A stretch of DNA of 6,380 nucleotides from JASEGV01 sp947085285. GTDB taxonomy: Bacteria > Bacteroidota > Ignavibacteria > UBA10030 > BY39. Positions 1-6,380 of the stretch are shown here, piece by piece. The notes under the pieces are model-generated. The model was not told the DNA's origin. It saw only the letters and a program-made list of their open reading frames with translations, and ran no database searches. The stretch lies in assembly GCA_947085285.1 (NCBI GenBank), contig CAMTVZ010000265.1:1-6380 (forward strand), written 5' to 3'. Numbering within the stretch: position 1 is the first letter of the stretch; every line of letters begins with the position of its first letter. The position numbers and the translations under genes are program-made.

Positions 1-42
1 ATCACCAGCACACTCTTTCCCTACACGACGCTCTTCCGATCT
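1..42 (+). other. Sequencing adapter contamination (Illumina TruSeq Read 1 / P5 side)
   Basis: Bases 10-42 match the full 33-base Illumina TruSeq Read 1 primer/adapter, beginning ACACTCTTTCC and ending CTCTTCCGATCT. The nine bases before it (ATCACCAGC) lie where the i5 index sits in a P5 adapter. They do not fit a standard 8-base index followed by the constant ACAC, so that part is uncertain. Genomic DNA therefore starts at 43. In reverse complement this is what a short-insert read gives when it runs through into the adapter. The stretch has no biological function and should be trimmed. One reading frame stays open through it and joins the downstream gene, so it can add false residues to a predicted protein. 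Confidence 0.98.
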
Positions 43-2312
43 ATGAAGCCAAATTAAGCGAAGCTGAAATACATCGGAAGAATTCAGAAAATGTTTTATT
101 AGAGAGGGAATTCTCGATAAAGCGACTTTTGAAAATTGAGCGGGCAAGAAAAATAGAAATTCGAAAACACAACGAAGAAGAACGACAAAAACAATTACAA
201 GAAGCTCAACGCCGACGTGAAGAGGAAGAAAGGCTCAGAATTGAGCAGGAGAGAAAAAAATTTGAAGAGGAGCGACTTCGCCAAATTGAGGAAGAAAAAA
301 GAAGGCTCGAAGAAGAACGCAGATACCGTGAAGAATTAGAACGAATAAGTCGAGAAGAAGAGAAAGCTCGAAGAGAAGCAGAAGAAGCCCGTAAAAAGGA
401 GGAACGAGAAATACGCATTCATACGATGCTTGAAGAAGCAAAACTCTTTTTAGAAAAAGGGGATTATGATCGTGCCCTAATCGAAATTGCTAAAGCACTT
501 GTTCACGACCCTAATCATCCCGAAGCGTTGGCTTTAAGGAAAAAAATACAATCGACTTATAAAGTTTTTGAACCTGTAGCCGAAGAAAAAATTGAAAAAG
601 AAGAAGTTGAAAAAAAGATTGAAAAAACTACTGAAATTAAACATCCACCTCCGCAATTTAAAACTCCACGTAAAATTCCATGGCTAGCTCTGAGTATAGT
701 GGCTGCTGTTGTGGTGGGAATTATCATTTCGCAACTTATTCCAATTATTTTTCCTCCTACCCCCTCTATTGCAATACGATCGTTTAAAAGTAACACCGCA
801 ATATTAGAGGACGACATTCTGGGTAAAGCGTTATCTGAAGAAATCACAAACCGACTTGTTACTATACCCCAATTTCAGATAATGGGCTTTACATCAATCA
901 GGATGCTCGAAAATTATTCAAACAATATCGACAATCTAATTGTGGCTGCCGGATTTAGTTATCAATTGGAAGGGGTAATTTCACGTTCCGAGAAACAACG
1001 GGTTATCGATTTAACTTTAAAAGATAGTGCCAACAATGTAATCTGGAAAAAACGGATACAAAAAGACGAAAACCTTATTATCGAAATTCCCACTGAAATA
1101 TGTAAAGAGATAGTGAACGAATTTCAGATTGAAGTTCCTAATGAAAATCATGAAGCATACAGGATCTCCACAAACAATAATACCGCTTTCTTAATGTATC
1201 TGAGAGGGATCGAATTACTTAATCGCAACACCCCCGAAAGTTGCGAAAACGCTGAGCAATTATTCGATTATGCCGCTTCGGAAGATAACAGCTTCACCGA
1301 TGCTTTTGCTGCAAGCGGTTATGCCTCGATTTTAAAAATTGATAATGGATGGAATAAATCGAAAAAAGTTTTCGCAAAAGCCGATGATATGCTTCAGCGT
1401 GCAGCGATTTCAGCTTATAAATCGGTACCAACAAAACGTTATATCGGTTTAATGAATATTTATAATCATAAATTCAATACAGCTCATTCAGAGTTGAACG
1501 ATTTAATAAAATTATATCCACATATATCTGAAAATTATACTGCTATTAGTAAACTTTATCTTCTTACAGGAAAATATTCCGATGCTATAGATGCTTTAAC
1601 TAAAGCTTACAATCTTGACCCCTTCAATCCAGAAATAATTAAATTGATGACGGCTGCACATCAATTGAAACAAGAATATAATGAAGCTTTTTCTATTTAT
1701 AATAGATACATTCCAATAATAAAAGATAGTGCTACTTATATCAGTAACTATGTTGCGAATACGATAATGTCCGACCCTACATTAATGATTAAATATTCAT
1801 ATCGACTTGTACGAGTTTTTGAAAATTTAATTATGCAAAATCCAAAAGATTACGAAAGCAAATATAAATTAGCTCGATTATATCAGAGTATCGGTCAGTC
1901 GACTGACGCTATGCCACTTTTAATTAGTGCCCTTAATCTTGTGGAGTTAGAATTAAAAAAGAATCCTAACGATGCGACTCTCGAAATTTATCGTGCATTA
2001 ATCAATACGCGTATGGGGCGATTTGCAGAAGCCGAACGACTATCGCAACGAGCTATAGCTTTGGCTCCAGATAATTATGAAGTTATGTATAAATGTGCAC
2101 GGATGTATGCGATACAGGTTGGACGAAGCGATACAATTAAAATCGCATCAAAAAGTAAAAGTAATCACGCACAGCTATTCGGCAAAGCTTTAGATAAATT
2201 ACAAAAAGCTGTGTCGTTACATTATAGCACTGAAGAATTATTGGACATCGATTTTTATAATTTGCACAATAGACCTGAGTTTTTTGGTGTAATTAAATTG
2301 AGAGAAAAATAA
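43..2312 (+). CDS. Coiled-coil / TPR single-pass membrane protein with TolB-like domain (5' partial)
   Basis: The gene is 5'-truncated. Its frame is open from the first genomic bases (full codons from 45), and the 28 codons before the TTG at 129 are charged and helix-like (EAKLSEAEIHRK). No Shine-Dalgarno precedes that TTG, so it is not a credible start. Numbering from codon 45 gives 755 residues. Residues 1-126 are a Glu/Arg/Lys-rich coiled coil. Residues 129-168 are a TPR-like unit (GDYDRALIEIAKAL, then DPNHPEAL). A basic stretch (KTPRKIP) precedes one hydrophobic helix at 213-236, so the N-terminus is probably cytoplasmic. Residues 241-363 (SIAIRSF, LGKALSEEITNRL, YQLEGVI, VIWKKRI) resemble the TolB/FlgO-like domain found before TPRs in many adenylate-cyclase-like and CadC-like proteins. 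TPR units follow, clearest at about 495-527 and 643-677, with the usual closing motif near NRPEFFGVI. No cyclase, kinase or DNA-binding domain is visible. It probably acts in protein-protein contact across the inner membrane; its partner is unknown. The stop lies 15 bases before the next gene. Confidence 0.88.
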
Positions 2313-2327
2313 TATAACAGATAGAAT

Positions 2328-3713
2328 ATGAAAAGCGATAAAAATTTAAGTAAAGAAGAAAGGCGAAGGATAGCTGGCGATTATCTTAAAACAGCTGATA
2401 AATTTTTTAAAGTCGGTGATTTTGAAAAAGCTCTCGAGTCGGTTAAGCTTGCTATCGAGGTTGATCCTGAAAATTTTTATGCCCTTGCGTATAAGGACAG
2501 AATAAATAATAGTATCGAACAACAACGTGAGATGGAGAAATTAGATTCATCTGCCAGCGAAGAGAAGAAGTCGGTCGAAGAAATTAGGCAGAAGACTCAG
2601 GAGGAAGCCCGGCAAAAATTGAAAGAGAAGAAACAACAAGAAATTAATGAAGCCAAAAAAATGGCTGAAAACGCCAGAAAAAAAGCTGAAGAAGAGCTAC
2701 GCCGCCGTGCAAGTGAACTTGAAATACTTCGCTCGGCTGAAGAAGAAGCAAAACGAAAAGATAGTTCTAAAACTAAAATTAAACAAAATCTTGATGTAGA
2801 TTCGAATAACTTAATAGAGGCTGAATTAAAACGCAAGAGTTTAGAAAAAGAACTTCTTCCGATCGAGGAGGAGCGTCGCAGATTAGAAGAAGAAGTTCGT
2901 TTGCGTGCCGAGGAGGTCGAAAAACGAAGAATTGAGGAGCTACGAAGAGAGGAAGCAGAAAACAAACGCCGTCAAGAAGCTCAACGCAAAGCCGCAGAAG
3001 AAGAACTGCGCAAACGTGCCGAAGCCGAAAAACTTCAGCTACTCGAACAAGAGCGTCGCATAAAAGAAGAAGAAAAAAGAAAAGCTGCCGAGGAAGCAAA
3101 AAGAAAATTAGAAGAAGAACTCAAACGCAAATTGGAAGAAGAGCGTCGAAAAAAACAAGAAGAAGAATTTTTAAAATCTGCAGAACTTGAAGGTGTTGAA
3201 CTTGCAAGGAATAAAAAAATAATCGAATATTTAGCCAATGGTAAAGAATTAATAATAGTCGGAAAATTTGAACAGGCTATGCTGGAAATTGCAAAAGCTT
3301 TATTGATAGATCCCAATAACGAAGAAGCTCTCAAACTTGAGGAACATTTCAAACAAGAACAGTTGAAGTTATGGGAAGTAGAATACGAAAAAGCAAAAGT
3401 TGTTTCGAAAGAATTTTTATATGAATCATATAAACGGACTTTGAAAGATGCTTGGATAGAGGGGAGCCCAACTTTAGAAGCATTAGCATCGATTGAAACT
3501 CGCAGGGCTGAGTTAGAGATTACCAAAGATGAACACGAAAAATTTGAACGAGAAATCCAAATACTTTGCTATGAAGAAAATTTACGCGAAAGCTGGCGTA
3601 ACGGTTCAATAACACCACAAGAACAAAACAGGCTTGAAATTATCAGGCAGGAATTAAATATTTCATCAGAACTTCATGATGAATTAGAAAAAAAAATAAA
3701 AGAACATAAATAA
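2328..3713 (+). CDS. Soluble coiled-coil / TPR protein with duplicated C-terminal motif, function unknown
   Basis: 461 residues from ATG. No signal peptide or membrane helix is visible, so it is probably cytoplasmic. Residues 20-59 are a TPR-like unit (VGDFEKALESVKLAIEVDP). About 65-285 are a long helix rich in Glu, Arg, Lys and Ala, a coiled coil or single charged helix. Residues 302-341 are a second TPR-like unit (GKFEQAMLEIAKALLIDPNN). Residues 368-410 and 415-457 are two gapless copies of a 43-residue helical motif. The second TPR-like unit matches the one in the upstream protein at 17 of 40 positions by hand alignment, so the two genes share a duplicated module. The start is 15 bases after the upstream stop; no Shine-Dalgarno is seen, only an A-rich leader, which suits FCB bacteria or translational coupling. 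Automatic tools may label it TolA-like because of the charged helix, but TolA's membrane anchor and C-terminal domain are absent. The role is unknown; a scaffold working with the upstream membrane protein is an inference. Confidence 0.9.
   Translation: MKSDKNLSKEERRRIAGDYLKTADKFFKVGDFEKALESVKLAIEVDPENFYALAYKDRINNSIEQQREMEKLDSSASEEKKSVEEIRQKTQEEARQKLKEKKQQEINEAKKMAENARKKAEEELRRRASELEILRSAEEEAKRKDSSKTKIKQNLDVDSNNLIEAELKRKSLEKELLPIEEERRRLEEEVRLRAEEVEKRRIEELRREEAENKRRQEAQRKAAEEELRKRAEAEKLQLLEQERRIKEEEKRKAAEEAKRKLEEELKRKLEEERRKKQEEEFLKSAELEGVELARNKKIIEYLANGKELIIVGKFEQAMLEIAKALLIDPNNEEALKLEEHFKQEQLKLWEVEYEKAKVVSKEFLYESYKRTLKDAWIEGSPTLEALASIETRRAELEITKDEHEKFEREIQILCYEENLRESWRNGSITPQEQNRLEIIRQELNISSELHDELEKKIKEHK
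3429..3698 (+). repeat. Tandem 43-residue protein motif (two copies) in the second gene
   Basis: Copy 1 covers 3429-3557 (protein residues 368-410) and copy 2 covers 3570-3698 (residues 415-457), a period of 47 residues. Aligned by hand without gaps, 14 of 43 positions are identical: Y, L, W, G, S, T, E, R, E, L, I, H, E and I. The pattern is Y-x3-L-x3-W-x2-GS-x-T-x7-E-x2-R-x-EL-x-I-x4-H-x3-E-x2-I. Each copy is probably two helices joined by a turn at the W-x2-GS segment, ending in a conserved IxxxxH segment. I recall similar segments (L-x3-W-x-D/N-G-x-I-T-x2-E) in other bacterial and archaeal proteins but cannot name a family with certainty. Confidence 0.75.
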
Positions 3714-3790
3714 CCTATCTTACTTATAAATAGCAGCTAGATGCAGGTGAAACTTTATTACAGCGGTTTCGATACAATCAAAAAAAAATT

Positions 3791-3796
3791 AAGGAG
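3791..3796 (+). promoter_or_regulatory. Ribosome binding site of sppA
   Basis: AAGGAG lies five bases before the ATG at 3802, and a run of nine A residues (3780-3788) lies just upstream. This supports that ATG as the start, as does the signal peptide that follows directly. The 88-base gap after the previous stop (3714-3801) holds no convincing intrinsic terminator. A TACAAT at 3773-3778 resembles a -10 box but has no acceptable -35 partner, so I do not call a promoter. Having its own good ribosome binding site sets sppA apart from the second gene, which has none. Confidence 0.8.
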
Positions 3797-3801
3797 TTAT
3801 T

Positions 3802-6225
3802 ATGAAAATATTTAAATTACTATTTTTCTTTTTGCTTATTTCCCAAAGTATTTCGAATGCTCAACCGGGATTTGTAAATTATCATTCGCGAAACGATTTT
3901 CTTTTAACATCTCCTGGTGCGATGAAATTCGGATTATATGGCTACGATAATCCCGCTTTATTAACATACATTCGCCAACCCGATTTGATGTTCGCCTGGT
4001 CGGATGCTACGGGTAAGTGGAGCGACTTTAGTCGTTGGGGCTTATTTAGTGCGATGCAAAATTTTGGATTTGGTCTGATTCGCCAGAAAGAAGCGGGAAA
4101 GTCGGTTACCGATTATCGCATCTCGCTCGGTTTCGGGGATAAAACAACAGCCTTCGGGCTCGGTGTCGGATGGTCGGCAGGCGACTTAAAGTATTTTCAA
4201 CGACGAAAAATAATTTCCGTTGGATCGCTTTTTAGGCCGATTCCATATCTATCAATCGCTGCTATGGGAACATTCACAAAAGTAGATAGAAAAGAAGGGG
4301 TGCTCGAATTAGCTGCCCGCCCTTTAGGAAACGAAATAATAACTTTATTTGCCGACTATGCGATTGCAAATAAGCAAACTATCAAACAAGGAGCCTGGAG
4401 TTACGGCGCTGCTATCGAAGCACTCCCCGGCATCAGGCTTACTGGACGGTATTTCGACGCACACACATTCACAATTGGCTTTCAACTTAGCTTCGGTAGA
4501 TTTGGTGTTTCAACTCAATCGCATTACGATAAGGATAAAAAGCAGAATTATAACAGTTATGCAATCAGAATGGGCGCTTATGATCGCACGATGATAGGAA
4601 CTAAAATTTTACCCGATAAAAAATATATCGAGTTAAATCTCAAAGGACCGATTAAATACCAGCGCTTCAAACTTTTCGATAAATCGAACACTTTAGCTGG
4701 ATTAATTAAAACTATAAAAGAAGCCAAATCAGACCCCAGCATTTCTGGTATTGCAATCAACACTTCGGGTTTAATGTCGAACCGTGAAATGCTTTGGGAA
4801 ATTCGCGAACAATTAAAAGAATTTAAAACAGTGGGTAAGCGAGTTATTATGTTTATCGATCGGCCGAATATCGATGTTTATCATTTTGCATCGGTTGCAG
4901 ATAAAATCGTTATGGACCCAACCGGCACAATGATGCTTGAAGGTTATGTAATGGGACGAACTTTTCTAAAAGGTACATTAGCAAAGTTAGGAATAGGTTT
5001 CGATGAGTGGCGCTTCTTCAAATATAAATCTGCTATGGAAAGCTACTCACGCGATAAAATGTCGGATGCCGACCGCGAACAAAGGCAAAAAATACTTGAC
5101 GATTTTTACAGATTGGCAAAAAATGATATTTGCCAGAGCAGAAAAATATCCCCCGAACGGTTCGACCAAATCGTTGACGATTTTGTCTTCTTCCTTCCTG
5201 AGGATGCTATTAAAGAAGGTCTGGTAGATACTTTAGGTAGATGGGATACTGTTAAGGAGTTGGTGAAAAAATTTGAAGGCGAAGAAAAGAAAATGGTAGG
5301 TGTTAGTGCCCTCACTAAGTTCCAACTTCCTTACGACAACTACTGGAGCGAAGAGCCACAAATCGCAGTTATATATGCACTTGGTGCTTGTGCGATGGAC
5401 GAGGGAATAACAGCCCGAAAGCTTGTAAAAGATGTTGAGGCCGCTACCAAAAATTCAAAAGTAAAAGCTGTTGTTCTTCGTGTCGATTCACCAGGCGGCG
5501 ATGCAATGGCTTCTGATTATATAGCCGAAGCTCTGAAAAAATGTAAAGAGAAAAAACCTGTCATCGTTTCGCAAGGATACGTTGCCGCTTCAGGCGGTTA
5601 CTGGCTCTCGATGTATGCCGATACTATTGTTGCTGCACCTAATACAATTACCGGTTCTATAGGTGTTATCGGCGGATGGTTGTATGATAAAGGTCTGAAG
5701 GACTCCCTCGGTATGTCGACCGATTTTGTAAAAGTTGGTAAACACGCCGATTTAGGATTTGGTTTTACAATACCGTTCTTAGGAATTAGTATTCCTGACC
5801 GTAATTTGACTGAAGATGAACGCTCGAAAGCAGAATTTTTTATTAAGACATTCTATAAGGAATTCGTAAACAAAGTTGCTTCGGGGCGGAAGAAAACATT
5901 CGACGAGATAGAACCGATTTCTCAAGGGCGCGTCTGGTCGGGCTACGACGGTAAGCAAAACGACCTTGTGGATGTTTTAGGCGGACTTGAAACAGCTATT
6001 CAAATTGCAAAAGAACGTGCAAAGATTTGTCAGAAACAAGATGTAAAAATAATTGAATACCCAGAAAAAGGTTTGTTAGATATGAGTTTCTTGCAACCAA
6101 AACTTTTCGGCGTGAAAGTTGAAGACGACCCGACACTTAACTACATTAAATTCCGTTTACAGCACAACGGTAAACCTTTGCCGATGTTGCCAATTGATGA
6201 AATGGAATTCGGACAGATAGAATAG
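3802..6225 (+). CDS. sppA: Signal peptide peptidase SppA (S49 serine protease) with N-terminal beta-barrel-like domain
   Basis: A serine protease of family S49, 67K type, which degrades cleaved signal peptides and other small membrane or periplasmic substrates. It has 807 residues against 618 in E. coli SppA; the excess is mainly at the N-terminus. Residues 1-20 are a signal peptide ending SISNA before QPGF, an Ala-Gln junction common in Bacteroidota-like bacteria. Residues 25-265 have alternating aromatic/hydrophobic strands (FGFGLIRQ, TAFGLGVGWSAGD, FTIGFQLSFGRFGV), like the PorV-type barrel domain. Two S49 domains follow, about 274-495 and 518-745. In the first, K409 within FFKYKSAMESYSRDKMS matches the catalytic lysine motif (E. 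coli K209). In the second, S597 within YVAASGGYW matches the nucleophile (E. coli S409), preceded by LRVDSPGGD at 560-568. Their spacing of 188 residues is close to the 200 in E. coli, so the enzyme should be active. No membrane helix is seen besides the signal peptide, so anchoring probably differs from classical SppA. The final 60 residues match nothing I recognise. Confidence 0.95.
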   Translation: MKIFKLLFFFLLISQSISNAQPGFVNYHSRNDFLLTSPGAMKFGLYGYDNPALLTYIRQPDLMFAWSDATGKWSDFSRWGLFSAMQNFGFGLIRQKEAGKSVTDYRISLGFGDKTTAFGLGVGWSAGDLKYFQRRKIISVGSLFRPIPYLSIAAMGTFTKVDRKEGVLELAARPLGNEIITLFADYAIANKQTIKQGAWSYGAAIEALPGIRLTGRYFDAHTFTIGFQLSFGRFGVSTQSHYDKDKKQNYNSYAIRMGAYDRTMIGTKILPDKKYIELNLKGPIKYQRFKLFDKSNTLAGLIKTIKEAKSDPSISGIAINTSGLMSNREMLWEIREQLKEFKTVGKRVIMFIDRPNIDVYHFASVADKIVMDPTGTMMLEGYVMGRTFLKGTLAKLGIGFDEWRFFKYKSAMESYSRDKMSDADREQRQKILDDFYRLAKNDICQSRKISPERFDQIVDDFVFFLPEDAIKEGLVDTLGRWDTVKELVKKFEGEEKKMVGVSALTKFQLPYDNYWSEEPQIAVIYALGACAMDEGITARKLVKDVEAATKNSKVKAVVLRVDSPGGDAMASDYIAEALKKCKEKKPVIVSQGYVAASGGYWLSMYADTIVAAPNTITGSIGVIGGWLYDKGLKDSLGMSTDFVKVGKHADLGFGFTIPFLGISIPDRNLTEDERSKAEFFIKTFYKEFVNKVASGRKKTFDEIEPISQGRVWSGYDGKQNDLVDVLGGLETAIQIAKERAKICQKQDVKIIEYPEKGLLDMSFLQPKLFGVKVEDDPTLNYIKFRLQHNGKPLPMLPIDEMEFGQIE

Positions 6226-6260
6226 TACTGCAATGTGGTTGACTAAAAAGTAAGCAAATT

Positions 6261-6323
6261 GTCATTGCGAGGAGTCCGTCAGCCGACGGACGACGAAGCC
6301 TGCCCGTGCAGGCGGGCAATCTC
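6261..6323. repeat. Intergenic palindromic repeat unit (REP/BIME-like), complete copy
   Basis: A nested inverted-repeat unit 35 bases after the sppA stop, opening GTCATTGCGAGGAG and closing GGGCAATCTC. An outer stem ATTGC (6264-6268) with GCAAT (6316-6320) encloses two hairpins. The first is GTCCGTC (6274-6280) with GACGGAC (6285-6291), a perfect 7-bp stem with an AGCC loop. The second is GCCTGC (6298-6303) with GCAGGC (6308-6313). TGCCCG (6301-6306) with CGGGCA (6313-6318) is a competing alternative to the second. The unit is GC-rich against an AT-rich background. Units opening with GTCATTGCGAGGAG and containing CGACGAAGC are, as I recall, dispersed in many copies in diverse bacterial genomes. 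It might block 3' exonucleases or help end sppA transcription, but no T-run follows, so it is not a standard intrinsic terminator. Confidence 0.82.
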
Positions 6324-6349
6324 TCAATTCAATTGAAAAACGACACGTT

Positions 6350-6380
6350 GAGATTGCTTCTCCCGACTGAAGTCGGGATC
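6350..6380. repeat. Second palindromic repeat unit, opposite orientation, cut by the sequence end
   Basis: GAGATTGC (6350-6357) is the exact reverse complement of GCAATCTC (6316-6323) that closes the previous unit, so a second unit begins here in the opposite orientation after a 26-base AT-rich spacer. It contains a perfect 7-bp hairpin, TCCCGAC (6361-6367) with GTCGGGA (6372-6378), with a TGAA loop. The other end, expected to resemble GCAATGAC, lies beyond the window. The internal hairpin differs from those of the first unit, so the two share ends rather than being exact copies. The head-to-head pair resembles a BIME-type composite. Confidence 0.75.

Noticed and set aside
206..441. Minus-strand ORFs rich in Ser, Leu and Arg opposite the first coiled coil
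   Set aside because: They are mirror images of Glu/Arg/Lys-rich codons on the + strand, with low-complexity composition, no start context and no domains.
557..847. Minus-strand 96-codon ORF under the membrane-helix region of the first gene
   Set aside because: It lies wholly within the plus-strand gene, which has clear domain signals there, and its product shows no recognisable motif.
2597..3526. Three overlapping minus-strand ORFs opposite the second gene
   Set aside because: They are shadows of the charged-helix codons, dominated by Ser, Arg, Leu and Phe, and they overlap one another in different frames.
2328..3713. TolA / colicin-uptake protein identity for the second gene
   Set aside because: The likeness is limited to the charged helix. 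There is no N-terminal membrane anchor and no TolA C-terminal domain, and no tol-pal genes are nearby.
3714..3801. Promoter or terminator between the second gene and sppA
   Set aside because: TACAAT at 3773 lacks a suitable -35 element, and the small palindromes here (such as TAGC/GCTA at 3731-3739) are too short and lack a T-run.
4349..5315. Short ORFs on both strands inside sppA
   Set aside because: They fall within conserved S49 or barrel-coding sequence and have no independent support.
5460..5700. Phage head-maturation or ClpP-type protease instead of SppA
   Set aside because: The double S49 domain, the catalytic Lys motif in the first half, the signal peptide and the absence of phage genes all favour SppA.
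6261..6380. CRISPR array or classical intrinsic terminator at the 3' end
   Set aside because: The units are inverted rather than directly repeated with regular spacers, and no hairpin is followed by a T-tract.

Overview
This 6.4 kb window is an AT-rich bacterial segment with three large genes, all on the + strand, and about 155 bases of repeat-bearing DNA at the 3' end. The likely source is an FCB-group bacterium (Bacteroidota / Chlorobi / Ignavibacteria-like). Three things point there: an SppA protease fused behind an N-terminal beta-barrel-like domain, a signal peptide with an Ala-Gln cleavage site, and the absence of a Shine-Dalgarno sequence before the second gene. The lineage is inferred from family resemblance, not from a marker gene.

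Layout. Positions 1-42 are not genomic: bases 10-42 are the Illumina TruSeq Read 1 adapter, and genomic DNA starts at 43. Positions 43-2312 hold a 5'-truncated gene for a single-pass membrane protein: charged coiled coil, a TPR-like unit, one membrane helix, a TolB/FlgO-like domain, then TPRs. Positions 2328-3713 hold a soluble protein with a TPR-like unit, a long charged helix, a second TPR-like unit closely resembling that of the first protein, and two tandem 43-residue motifs. An 88-base gap with a good ribosome binding site leads to sppA (3802-6225), a signal-peptide-bearing S49 protease with both catalytic residues visible. Positions 6261-6380 carry one complete palindromic repeat unit and the start of a second in the opposite orientation. 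The sequence ends inside that second unit.

How the genes relate. The first two are 15 bases apart, share the coiled-coil plus TPR design, and probably form one transcription unit. I infer that the soluble protein may associate with the cytoplasmic part of the membrane protein, as an uncharacterised scaffold or envelope-signalling pair. SppA has its own ribosome binding site and may be co-transcribed or independent; its envelope location is the only functional link to the pair.

Novelty. I see no defence locus, CRISPR array, mobile-element gene or RNA gene. The least-described elements are the coiled-coil/TPR pair, the duplicated motif in the second protein, and the barrel-fused SppA. The adapter at the 5' end and the repeat at the 3' end suggest the window is a complete contig bounded by assembly limits.
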